Below, in pieces: positions 1 to 9,141 of a stretch of DNA of 64,000 bases. A program made the translations under genes and the position numbers. The notes under the pieces were generated by a model. That model did not search any database. It was given only the letters and a program-made list of their open reading frames with translations, and was not told where the DNA came from. Numbering within the stretch: position 1 is the stretch's first letter; the number at the start of each line of letters is the position of its first letter. The stretch is from Cololabis saira (lineage: Eukaryota > Chordata > Actinopteri > Beloniformes > Belonidae), in NCBI RefSeq assembly GCF_033807715.1, contig NC_084592.1:24896001-24960000 (forward strand). The letters run 5' to 3'.

Positions 1-178
1 ACTTTGTAACTGGAACGCTGATAACTCGGCTGTGACGTCATTCCCAGTTCCGAGTTCCGACTTCCGTGGTAAATGGAACGCAGCATTAAACCTAAATTAT
101 GCTTCTGCGTTAAATCCACGTTGGTGTAACGCGGAACCATAAATCAGCCTTTACTGAGTGTAACATTTTCCACAATGC
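1..178. repeat. probable DNA-transposon or MITE remnant
   Basis: The block combines motifs that I associate with interspersed fish repeats: GTGACGTCATTCCCAGTTCC near position 32, and TAACGCGGAACCATAAATC near 128. It contains short inverted pairs such as GCGTTA and TAACGC (about 112-133). It runs off the left edge, so only one end can be seen and no target duplication can be tested. Family assignment is not possible from the sequence alone; a Harbinger- or hAT-derived MITE is a guess. Confidence 0.35.
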
Positions 179-180
179 CT

Positions 181-912
181 GTGTTTATTGTTTATTTAAA
201 AGGTTCCCCATTAGCTGACGCCAAAACGACAGCTAGTCTTCCTGGGGTCCAAACGTTAACATACAAACTCAAATATTACAAAGTCAATTCATAGAAATAC
301 AATTCTAAATAGAATCACAAATAAAAACAAGAAACAACATCATACATATCATGTAAACTTATAGTGATGTCAACAAATACATTCTTAGTTTCTGTTTCTG
401 TTCTTCACCTGGAAGACTGTTCCAATGTGCAACTCATCTGTAAAACACTGTCCTCCTCATAGATTCAGACCTAGGTAAGGGTAATGTTATCTGACCACTA
501 TTTGCCCTCCGAGTGTTGTATGAATGAGTGTCTGAACAGTAAGTTATTTTATTATAAAGAAATGTAGGAATTTGAGTGTTAATGATGCTATGGAAATATG
601 TAAGCACACTAGCAGTCAGCCTATCCTCAACCCTCAGCCAGGAGAGACGTTCATGCATTTCTACAACACGTGTTCTCGATGAACAACCAAGAACCAGTCT
701 TGCAGCCTTGTTTTGTGCCATTTGTAGTTTCTTTAGAAGACTGCTCGATGCAGCAGACCAAACAACTGAACAGTAATCCAAATGACACAAAACCAATGAA
801 AAAACAACTTTGCAAAACAACTGTGTCTTTAGTGTAATGTATAATGTAGTGTTTAGACTCAATGACTCTGTCATCTCATCCCCGTTTATGCTCCCACTCA
901 TGAACACACCAC
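181..912 (-). mobile_element. LINE 3' end: reverse-transcriptase C-terminus and 3' UTR
   Basis: On the minus strand the frame reads through a typical non-LTR reverse transcriptase C-terminus: HLDYCSVVWS, then KKLQMAQNKAARLVLGC, then HSYNTRRANSGQITLPLPRS. After an in-frame stop near 434 the same frame continues as VAHWNSLPGEEQKQKLR, so the copy is a pseudogene. The 3' UTR ends near 181-250 with the motif GGACCCCAGGAAGACTAGC and then TAATGGGGAACC, a tail I have seen on fish LINEs. Only the last third of an ORF2 is present (5' truncation). The exact clade (CR1/L2/Nimb group) is not certain. Confidence 0.75.
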
Positions 913-928
913 AAGGGGAAAACAACTT

Positions 929-2148
929 CTTCTTTTTTTAAACTCTTTTTATTGGCCTTTTCTTTTAAACATATAAAACATAAACAGACATTCACTACAC
1001 AATGTGTAGTGAATCATTCAGACGAGAGCATATCACCCCGGTCCTCTATTCCCTTCACTGGCTGCCTGTTTGTTTTAGAGTTGATTTTAAACTTTTAATG
1101 TTTGTTTTTTAAAGCTCTTAACGGCCTTGCCCCTTCTTATTTATCAGAGATTTTAACGGTGCGTGAGCCTGGCAGAGCTCTGAGATCCTCCAACCAACGT
1201 TTGTTGGAAGTGCCCAGGTCAAAGCAGAAGCACTGGGGGGACCGAGCCTTTTCAGTTGCCGGCCCCAGGCTCTGGAATAAGCTCCCCTGTGAGTTACGCA
1301 CCATCTCTGACCTGGGCCTTTTTAAATCTAAAATTACTTATTTACTTATTTATTCAGGGTGGCTTTTAATACCTAGTAGTGTGGCGACACTTTTTTTTTT
1401 ATACTTGATGTTTTATATGTTCATATGTTTTATTATTGTTTTATTTTGTTGTATGTTATGTAAAGCACTTTGGTTCACCTCTAGTTTGATGTAAGGTGCT
1501 ATATAAATAAAGTACATTTACATTCAACAATTTACAAGACACTTCAATTTAAAAGAAAGAAAAAAAAAACTATACAGACTCAGACAGACAGGCAGTTCAG
1601 GGCTTTTCTCAACTTGATGGGCTAAAAGAGTTTAAATAGATATTGGACCGTAGTCTCAAATTGCAGGCTTAATCCGGAGATGCATACCGGAAAGTGGGAG
1701 AGTTAAATCTTGGTTTCAATGTAATCCATAAATGGTCTCCAGGTACTCTCAAAGTTATCTGGGGAGCCTCGCAACACAAATCTCAGTTTCTCAAGTAGAT
1801 GCTGCCTCACATCTCTCAGCCACTGAGTCCAGCTCGGTGCTGAGGATTCTTCCAGTTCAGGAGGATCAGTCTCCGTGCCAACAGGGTGACAAATTTGGTT
1901 ATTTTGAGTTCATTTCCAGAGAGATTCTCGTTCACCCCTCCCGCTATACCAAAGATAGCTATCAGAGGATCTGGCTGAATTACAGTTTTGAAGACCTCTG
2001 ACAGTGTTGTAAAGATCGAACTCCAATAGGTGTGCAGGTTGGGACAGAGCCAGAATGTGTGTGCTAGGGAGGCCGGAGAGGCCTTACACCTGTCACATGT
2101 GGGATCTACATTGGGAAACATTTTAGAAAGTCTTACTCTAGAAAAATG
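929..2148 (-). mobile_element. 5'-truncated L1/Tx1-like LINE with target duplication
   Basis: The minus strand encodes the ORF2 C-terminus of an L1/Tx1-type element: a CCHC-like patch CDRCKASPASLAHTFWLCP, then LLARRLILLNWK, and after a frameshift near 1820 LRFVLRGSPDNFESTWRPFM. A 15-16 bp duplication flanks the insertion: AAGGGGAAAACAACTT at 913-928 and AAGGGAAAACAACTT at 2149-2163. The A-rich 3' tail lies directly against the left copy, as expected for target-primed insertion in minus orientation. An L2 fragment is nested inside (1019-1521). Confidence 0.8.
1019..1521 (+). mobile_element. L2-type LINE 3' fragment nested in the L1-like element
   Basis: The frame reads ITPVLYSLHWLPVCFR, then after a one-base frameshift near 1110 KALNGLAPSYLSEI, RALRSSNQRLLEVPRS and GDRAFSVAGPRLWNKLP. 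These are the standard L2 (Maui-like) ORF2 C-terminal motifs. The 3' UTR carries TGTAAAGCACTTTGGTTCAC and ends GTGCTATATAAATAAAG, the usual fish L2 terminus. The copy is 5'-truncated and broken. Confidence 0.85.
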
Positions 2149-2163
2149 AAGGGAAAACAACTT

Positions 2164-2612
2164 TTAAAGGGAAAGAAAAGGAAACTGAAATGTACAAGTT
2201 TCAGTGTAACCTGTAAAGGTCCAAACATTTGGAATGAGATTGATAGTGCTATAAAAGAGTCTGGATGTCTCTCAATTTTCAAAAAGAGACGAAAATTGTT
2301 ATTAAATTATGTCTCTTCTTATTAAATTATGTTTATGTACCAATACCTGATGTATTATTTTTACAAGAATACCTTTGTATCTAGGAAATCTGAGGAGGTC
2401 TCAGGGTTTTATTGTGTGTTTTTTCTTTTTTTTTTAGGTTATAAGGTTATTATATGTATATGTATTATATGTGTAATTTATAGTTGTTTTGCTGTGTGAC
2501 TGGGCCCCTATTCATAAGGTACAGTTAGCTTCTGGGGAGTCCCATTTTACAAACCCCAATTGATTGTTATCTGTATTTGTGTTTTTTTAAATGATTTGTA
2601 ATAAACTCTGTG
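2164..2612 (+). mobile_element. LINE 3' end, second family, head to head with the 181-912 copy
   Basis: Starting at the right target duplication of the L1-like element, the + strand encodes FSVTCKGPNIWNEIDSAI followed by KESGCLSIFKKR and a stop. This matches the extreme C-terminal pattern of a non-LTR reverse transcriptase (…GPKIWNSLP…FKKKL…). The 3' UTR contains GGGCCCCTATTCATAAGG and TCTGGGGAGTCCC, and ends in AATAAA near 2601. Both this copy and the minus-strand copy at 181-912 preserve C-termini, so they are two separate insertions and not one element inverted by twin priming. Confidence 0.6.
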
Positions 2613-2799
2613 AACAAATCTAGGGGCCGGAAGTCACTTTACTCCAACAGCTTCATGATGGTCACAAAGCCTTTAACAACAACAGATTTAACAGAAAGGC
2701 TTTATAATAAAAACAAATGTCCCAATTTAAAAGTAATGAGATATGTTCAAACATTAAAGAAAACATCCCCTCCTTTTGTTGGTGGTTTGAGATTGTTGT

Positions 2800-3055
2800 A
2801 GCTGGTTATCTTGTGAGATGTTTTGGTCACATGACAGAAGGTGCGGATGTTTGTGAAACTGTACAGAGAGGGAGTCAAGGTAGCTCTGTTAGGTGCTGAA
2901 GGGCTCAATCTTGTGGCCATTTCCACTGTTTAATGTTCCCATCTAACAAAGATGTCTTCGTTAACTCTTCTCTTCAAACATTTGTCTTTTCTGTCCTGAA
3001 TGTGGACATTGTGTTCCTGAAAAGAGTCTCCATTGTCTTTGAGACACAGGTGGAC
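2800..3055 (-). mobile_element. Penelope-like element fragment
   Basis: Read on the minus strand from 3052, the frame gives HLCLKDNGDSFQEHNVHI, then QDRKDKCLKRRVNEDIFVR. This resembles the C-terminal block of fish Penelope-like elements (pattern HLK…GHSF…V.ILDRE..WFERGVKEAIYV). It hits a stop near 2950 and then decays, but MATRLSPSAPNRATLTPSLY still echoes the end of that block. No termini can be set. The assignment rests on pattern memory at protein level. Confidence 0.5.
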
Positions 3056-3215
3056 TTTTGAATGTCATGTTACCAAAATAACTTCCATGTTTTTACTTTT
3101 GATTTAAGTAATTTACCCACATCCTGGAATGAACTTGTGACCACTCCAGGGCGTATAAAGCAGGTATAAAAGATGGGTGGATGTATGATTGACATTGGAT
3201 TTACATCTGATTTGA

Positions 3216-4135
3216 CGCAAGACAAGTTTATTTGTATAGCACAATTCAACAACAAGACAAATCAAATTGATTTACAGAGACATTAAAACATCACATAGTA
3301 GAAATAAAAATTATGACTTAACATTTTAACAAAAAAGAAAAATAAGAACAATAGATAAAAAAACATAAATACATTCAAATGCAGCTGAAAACTGGTGTGT
3401 CTTCAACCTGGAGTGTTTCAGCTGATCTGAGGCTTTCTGGGAGTTTGTTCCAGACATGTGGAGCATAGAAGCTGAATGCAGCTTCCCCGTGTCTGGTTCT
3501 GACTCTGGGAAACAATAAAAGAACAGATCCAGATGATCTGAGGGGTCTGAATGGTTCATACAGGGCCAGGAGGTCACTGGTGTATTCTGGTCCTGGACCA
3601 TTCAGAGCTTTATAAACCAGCATCAGAACTTTAAAGTCTGTCCTCTGACAGTCAGACAGCCAGTGTTAAGACCTCAGAGCTGTGGTCCACTCTTTTGGTC
3701 ATAGTGAGGACTGGAGCTGCAGTAGTCTAACTTGACTTTTTAGGTAAACCTGTAAAGATGCTGTTACAATAATCAAGCCTACTAAAGATGAATGCATAGA
3801 CTCGTTTCTCTTTAAACCTTGATATATTCTTAAGGTGATAGTAGGCTGACTTTGTTATTGCCTTAATGTTTTTTTCCAAATTGATATGATCAGTCTGATT
3901 GATCTGAGTCCAGCACCAGACCCAGATTTCTGGCCTGGTTGGTGGTTTTTAGGTGTATAGATTGAAGCTCTGTGGTGACCTGGGATCATTTCTCTTTGCC
4001 TCCAAAGACAATTACCTCAGTTTTGTTTTTGTTTAGCTTGTGAAAGTTGTGGCACATCCAGTCATTAATCTCCTCAATGCAGCCCAACACATTAGAGGAT
4101 GCACTGTTTTTTATCTGCTAAATGTTGTGATAAAG
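3216..4135 (-). mobile_element. L2-type LINE, 5'-truncated and frameshifted
   Basis: The minus strand begins near 4100 with [20 protein letters not shown] and [11 protein letters not shown], continues with NQARNLGLVLDSD and RLDYCNSIFTGLPKK, and ends with YKALNGPGPEYTSDLLALYE and AAFSFYAPHVWNKLPESLR near 3400. These follow in order as the palm, thumb and C-terminal part of an L2 reverse transcriptase. Several stops and frameshifts separate them. The 3' end at 3216-3260 reads (minus strand) GTGCTATACAAATAAACTTG, the usual L2 tail. Confidence 0.85.
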
Positions 4136-4335
4136 GAGGCAGTGAAGCTCATTTTCTAATGAATACATTTTAATGAACTTGACCAACACTTATCATGACT
4201 TCCACTGTGATGCTGGAACCTGTCTGGGTTCAACTGTCTTGGATTTCTCGGAGCTCCGCTTCATGAGTCCCGTCTTTAGTCAGCTGATTTACTGTTGGAC
4301 TAAGTACTAATACTAAACAAAGGATGCATACAAAC

Positions 4336-4384
4336 CCCGTGACCCTGCAAAGGATAAAGCGGGTATAAACAATGAATGGATGGA
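4336..4384 (+). repeat. SINE tail fragment
   Basis: The segment matches the 3' end of the complete SINE at 30483-30851: CCCGTGACCCTGCAAAGGAT, then a G/T-rich stretch and ATGGATGGAT. Only the tail is present, which is typical of heavily 5'-truncated SINE copies. A weaker look-alike lies at 3140-3184. Confidence 0.65.
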
Positions 4385-5375
4385 TTTCAACTGCTGAAAA
4401 TTGACAGTTCTTTAAAATATGTTAATGGTACAGGTGGCTCTACAAATAGGTTTCAGAATCATGCAGGGGTTTTATGATGGTTATAGCTTAGTTAGGATAT
4501 TTAAAAAAGCAACATAACTCATTTTTGTCTCGTGTCTTCACTGATGTTGGCAGCAAGTTGAAAAAAGTTGTGAGAAGCATGTTCACCATTCTGTTGAATC
4601 CCCATCTTTAAATTACACCTTTTTAGTCATTTCAGAACTGTGAACACTAATTATTCAAGTTCTGCACGAATGTCAATTTGCTGAATACGAAATTTCAGTT
4701 CTTCAGCGGATTGTGCTCATCCTCCGGTTCTTCTCTTTCACCTCGCTGTTAACTCACGGAGGATGACAGCTGACATTATTCTGCTGAATTCCCCATGGGC
4801 CCTCAGGGAAAATTTGTTTCAGTGATGGTCACAGTTGTTCCTCTAAAACACAGCCTGACAGTCATTCTCATCTCTGGCTTGTAGAACCTGATATTTATTT
4901 CCCTAAACGTAAGTTAAAACAGTTGGTCCATCTAGGATGAGCTCAGTCTCTGAGGGAGCAGAAGCATTTCTGCAAAAAAAATTAATCTGGCTTCTTCGTT
5001 CAGTCTCACTCTCTCAGAATACATTTTTCCGTCTCAGAGTACTTTTCTGGTCACTTCCAATTGTCCATATTGATACTAGATTTCCCTGGACTTCCTCAAT
5101 ATTTTCATAGTATTATTCTCTGTAGATGTTATGTATTTCCTTTGAACCGGTTGATTATCTGATGGAGTTTGGGCTCAGAGTGGTCAGGCCTTACCAAAAC
5201 ATTCTTGGAAGGAGTGTAGCTTTTGTTATAATGAGCAGATGTCACTGTATTTGAGAGATGGATGGGACAACGTTGTTGAAATAAATACATTTAGTCAAGT
5301 CGTGGCCACTGCATTTCTTCAACACTGAAATCATACTGTGGCCTTTTGTGACCAAAAATCTGTTATTCCTTTAAG
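4385..5375 (+). other. probable C3orf38 intron, no exon seen
   Basis: No open frame here resembles the N-terminal part of C3orf38 and no repeat was recognised. The segment ends in a polypyrimidine-rich acceptor (TTATTCCTTTAAG, AG at 5374-5375). It is read as the 3' part of an intron whose donor lies upstream of the window. Confidence 0.5.
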
Positions 5376-6139
5376 GCGGATGAGACCGAACTCCAGCAGC
5401 CCGCAGCGTCTGATTCCATGGAAGTGAAACCTGTCGTAGACTTTGATCCACTGGTCCTGGGCCAGCAGTTCTGCCAGTGGTTCTTCCAGCTGTTGAACAG
5501 TCAGAACCCTTCGCTGGGCCAGAAGCCTCAAGAATGGGGACCGCAGCATTTCTGGCCAGATGTCAAACTACGTCTCTTGTCCAGGTAACTTCAAACAGTG
5601 AGAGCCGTTAGGATGCAAATTAACCAGCTGACCAAGACTGATGATGCAGTTTATGAGCTTGTTAGCCCACAATAAAGAGCTTTGCTCTGTTTCTTTGAAA
5701 AGAATAGCATAAGCAGGGAACCAACTCTCCATTAATAGATTAATAAACAAACCAAGATCTCTGTCTGTCTCTAAGAACTACCAGTGAACAGAAGGAGGAG
5801 ATTCCAGGTGCTGAACTGGTCAGCCTTCGTCTCCTGGCCCTGACCAGCAGTGAGCGGCTCCTTTTCAATCCTAACCTGGAGCCCCGCGGCCTCAAAGCCG
5901 TGGCCTCCAGCCACGGCCTGGTGTTGGTGAGCGTGGCCGGAACCATCCACAGAGACGTGGCCTGTCTCGGCGTCTTTGAGCAAGTGTTTGGCCTCATCCG
6001 CTCACCGCAGGACGAGAACAGCTGGAAAATAAGGTTTATCAACCTCAGCATCAGAGGACAGGATGCTCTGGGTGGGGCGGAGGCGGCAGCGCCCGCTTTG
6101 AGCTACAGCTCCAGTGAGCTGAAGCAACTCTGCAGCTGA
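5376..6139 (+). CDS. C3orf38: C3orf38 homolog, last two coding exons (5' part missing)
   Basis: The coding sequence is 5376-5584 joined to 5776-6139, 190 codons plus a TGA stop at 6137-6139. Exon one opens in phase 0 after an AG at 5374-5375. It carries [18 protein letters not shown] and [13 protein letters not shown]. Exon two starts in phase 2, carries [39 protein letters not shown] and [10 protein letters not shown], and ends SSELKQLCS. These motifs match the C-terminal two thirds of vertebrate C3orf38, a protein of about 330 residues with an NTF2-like fold domain (DUF4518). Its biochemical role is poorly known; a link to apoptosis regulation has been suggested. The C-terminus appears some 25 residues shorter than the mammalian protein as I remember it. 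The N-terminal exon or exons are not visible and probably lie left of the window. There are no frameshifts or stops, so the gene looks functional. Confidence 0.9.
5585..5775 (+). other. C3orf38: C3orf38 phase-2 intron
   Basis: The donor is CCAG|GTAACT (GT at 5585-5586). The acceptor is TCTGTCTCTAAG (AG at 5774-5775). The split codon is AG|A (Arg). At 191 bp this is a compact intron, in contrast to the repeat-filled sequence upstream. Joining the exons keeps the conserved frame LRLLSR-TTSEQ. Confidence 0.88.
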
Positions 6140-7374
6140 AGACAATCAAAACATTCATTTTTCTTTTAGATTATATACGCTGGGGTAGCTTTAGGGATTG
6201 AGCATGCTCTCTTGTTTGTACTCATCACTCTTCTCAACACATGCACTGACGGTAGAAGTCACGTACTGGATCTGGTTAGAGTAAATGCATAAATTCATCT
6301 TCTGATGTAATGTGTGGTAAGCACTCGCATTAGAACAGACGAGGGTGGACACCGATGGCTTTCACTTCACTTGTTACAGCTACAACTTGATGAAAATTCC
6401 CAAAAAGGTTCTCTGGTGTCTTTTTTTTAATTTTATTTTAAGAAAATGAAATTTCTGTAGCTCCTGATCCTGGAAGCTTTTTAGTAACTGTATTTTTTAT
6501 TGCAAAGTATGATGTGCTTTGGTGGTCCGTGCCTTAAGTAGGAAGTGCTTTACCCTCACTGGCCGCGTTATTAGCTACACCTGGTTTACCTTATAAGGTG
6601 GCGAGTACATTAAAGTAGCCGGTGAGTGTATGTGCATGTGTTACCAGTATGCTTTTGTAAATATGTACAAATATTTAATGGAGATCTTTGTTTATATGTA
6701 CTGTAATGATAAGTAAGTTTTGCACACGAAAATGTTGCTTCATCATGTGATGATACAAAGCAAAGTAAAGCAGGTTTTGAATGTAATTAGCTTGAAGTTG
6801 TATTGTTTTTATCATCACTTGGTTTCCTAAAGGATATGTTGTGTTATTCATTCACGGGTGAAAAAGGATGTGATGGGATAAAAACAAAAGTTAATTAAAC
6901 GTACTAGCATTTTATTTTAAATGCCGTTCTGCTGCTTTATATGTCCAGCCTGTTCATGTCAACCCTGAACTAATCTTGGAGGATGGCCTCTTTGAGTTCC
7001 TTAATGTCTGTTTTCCATAAAAGGTTCTTAACTGGCTGAAATGACCAGGAAGTTCAGTATCTAAGTGGCCATCATAAGAGCTGGACACATTCTCTTAAAA
7101 TACAGGAGCGACATATAATGTCATCTTTTATGAAGGGGAAGAGTTTCCTACCAGAATTGCCCTCAGATGTAACTTTCAGAGTATAGTTTATTTTTGTTTT
7201 GTTTAGGCTTGTCCTTTGTTCTTTCTTACCAACCTTGGTGATAAAATTGTTTTTTATTTGTCTTATGGCTTCCATTCAAATAATAATAAAAACCAAATGA
7301 AGCATTTGCAAAGAAGTGAATAAATCATATTGGTGACCTTTTTGGTGACAAGCACCTTTCAGGGCCCACTGCAG
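6140..7374 (+). other. C3orf38 3' UTR and downstream flank
   Basis: No AATAAA occurs close behind the stop codon. ATTAAA motifs occur at about 6610 (inside a short palindromic repeat) and at 6894-6899, so the 3' end of the transcript cannot be fixed. Apart from the palindromic repeat, nothing else was recognised. Confidence 0.4.
6555..6626. repeat. short palindromic MITE-like element, copy 1
   Basis: The ends are inverted copies: CTCACTGGCCGCGTTATTAG on the left and TAAAGTAGCCGGTGAG on the right. The pattern (CTCACTGGCCACTTTATTAG…CTAATAAAGTGGCCGGTGAG) is one that I know from many fish genomes. A second copy sits at 39961-40015. Confidence 0.6.
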
Positions 7375-8385
7375 TTTCCTTATTGTCGTGCACCTGCTTC
7401 AACAAACCCACAGTCATCTGGACAAAGCAGGCAGCACTGTGAAGATCGTGTTCATCAATGTATCCAGTTTATTTAGCGCCATCTAGCCTGCATTACTACC
7501 TATGAAACTCCAGAGGACACAGGTGGATGCTTCCACAATCACCTGGATGACTGAGTACCTGACAAACAAATCACAGTTGGTGAGACTGAATAGTTGTGTC
7601 TGGCCATGTGGTCAGCAGCACAGGAGCACCACAGGGGACTGTGCTCTCACCACTGCTTTTCACACCTTACACCTCAATAGTCAGGCTGCAGAAATGTTCA
7701 GATGACTGCAGTTGTGGAGTGTATCAGTGACGGAGAAGAGACGGAGCACAGAGAACTGGTGGACTGTTTTGTGGCATGTTGTGGGAACAATCATCCCATC
7801 TTGAATGTGAACAAAACAAAGGAGATGATTATTGATTTTAGGAGATCCAGAACTGGGTCTCGTTGTTTTTCCATGATGGGGAAAATAAGTGGATGTGTTG
7901 GAGGACTATAAATACCTCTGTGTTCACCGGACAACAGACTGGACTAGGCAGAGCGGACTGTACTTCTTGAGGAAGCCTAGGTCCTTCAGCATGTGCAGCA
8001 AGTTGAATATCTGCTATGTCTGTTGTGGAGAGTGCAATCACATCTGCAGTCATCTGTTGAGTGAGCAGCACCAGAGCCGGTAACTTAAAGAAAGTGAACA
8101 AACTGATAAAGAAGTATGGCTCTGTTCTGGAGCTGATGCAAAGGAGGACACTTCATAAAATGAAGATCTTCCACAACCCTGAGCAACAACACAGTGAATC
8201 AGACACAGCGTCTTGAGTCAGAGGTTCTTCAGATCTGCTGCAGCGGGCCGCTCCAGGAATTCCTTCCTGCCCAAAGCAAAAACCCTCTACAATGACACTT
8301 TGAAGAGACTTGAATAATGACTACTGCAACAATTAATTTCCCTTTGGGGAGTAATAAAGTATTTTTGAACTTGAATTGAATTTGA
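7375..8385 (+). mobile_element. Rex1/Babar-like (CR1 group) LINE, degenerate
   Basis: Successive frames give SHLDKAGSTVKIVFINVSSL, KLQRTQVDASTITWMTEYL, TNKSQLVRLNSCVW and LNVNKTKEMIIDFRRSRTGS, and later LYFLRKPRSFSMCSKL. This is the order palm, B-domain and thumb seen in Rex1-type reverse transcriptases. The catalytic FADD box is not intact. The 3' end reads TTTCCCTTTGGGGAGTAATA and closes with TTGAA-type tandem units (8368-8385), as Rex1-type tails do. Frameshifts are numerous, so the copy is dead. Confidence 0.75.
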
Positions 8386-9091
8386 ATTTTGTGGTTTGTC
8401 TTTGGAAAAGCTGCAAACCCACATTGCAGCACAGTGCAGGTGTAGTCACATTCTCTTTGTGGCATTGCTATTCTTTCATGAGGCTTACCCTTTTCTTTTT
8501 TTTTTCCGAGAATGTGACCCTTTAAAACTTAGAATTTTTAAACATCCTCACATTTGTTTTGCAGTCACAAACTTTGCTTTGATTGTCAAGCATCTGTGGA
8601 GTGAAGACTGTATTTTTCCAGTTTGCAGTACAAATTTGAACTCTCGTGTAACTGTCTGGCCAACAGGTTTTATTTTTATATTTTTGTTGAAGCTGATGGA
8701 TATTTAAGTTAAATTGTAAAACATAGTGATTTGGTTATTTATAAGTATGAGAAGTCTGTTTAAGTTCTATTATTGAAGGTACAAGGCAAAATTTCTAAGA
8801 TGTAGTAGGAAATTGTAGGTCACATGACCGGAGTTTAGTTAAAAAGCACGACCAAGGAATTTTGGGTCAAAGCCATCATGGACGCACAAGAGAGACGGAT
8901 GCAAGGCTTATTCGGCATGTGGTCTAAGAGGTGCACATGGTAATAATTTTCATTACTGTTGTTAAATGTTATTGAATTGCCGTCATGTGGACTGTAGCAC
9001 ATTTTGTTTTTTAATTCCAACTGTTCAATGTGGTGGACATTAGCTTGGCTTGTTTAATGCACACAGTGAGACCCAGATCCCACTCTCTCTC

Positions 9092-9094
<3 letters not shown>
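8386..9094. other. unassigned AT-rich sequence
   Basis: No domain-bearing frame, splice-consistent exon or recognised repeat was seen. Confidence 0.4.

Positions 9095-9138
<44 letters not shown>
9095..9138. repeat. (AT)n microsatellite
   Basis: About 22 uninterrupted AT units. Confidence 0.95.

Positions 9139-9141
<3 letters not shown>

Noticed and set aside
181..2612. a single LINE inverted by twin priming
   Set aside because: Both outer pieces encode the same C-terminal region and carry different 3' UTRs, so they are two elements.
5331..6051. minus-strand open frames over the C3orf38 exons
   Set aside because: They are complements of the conserved + strand coding frame and have no domain of their own.
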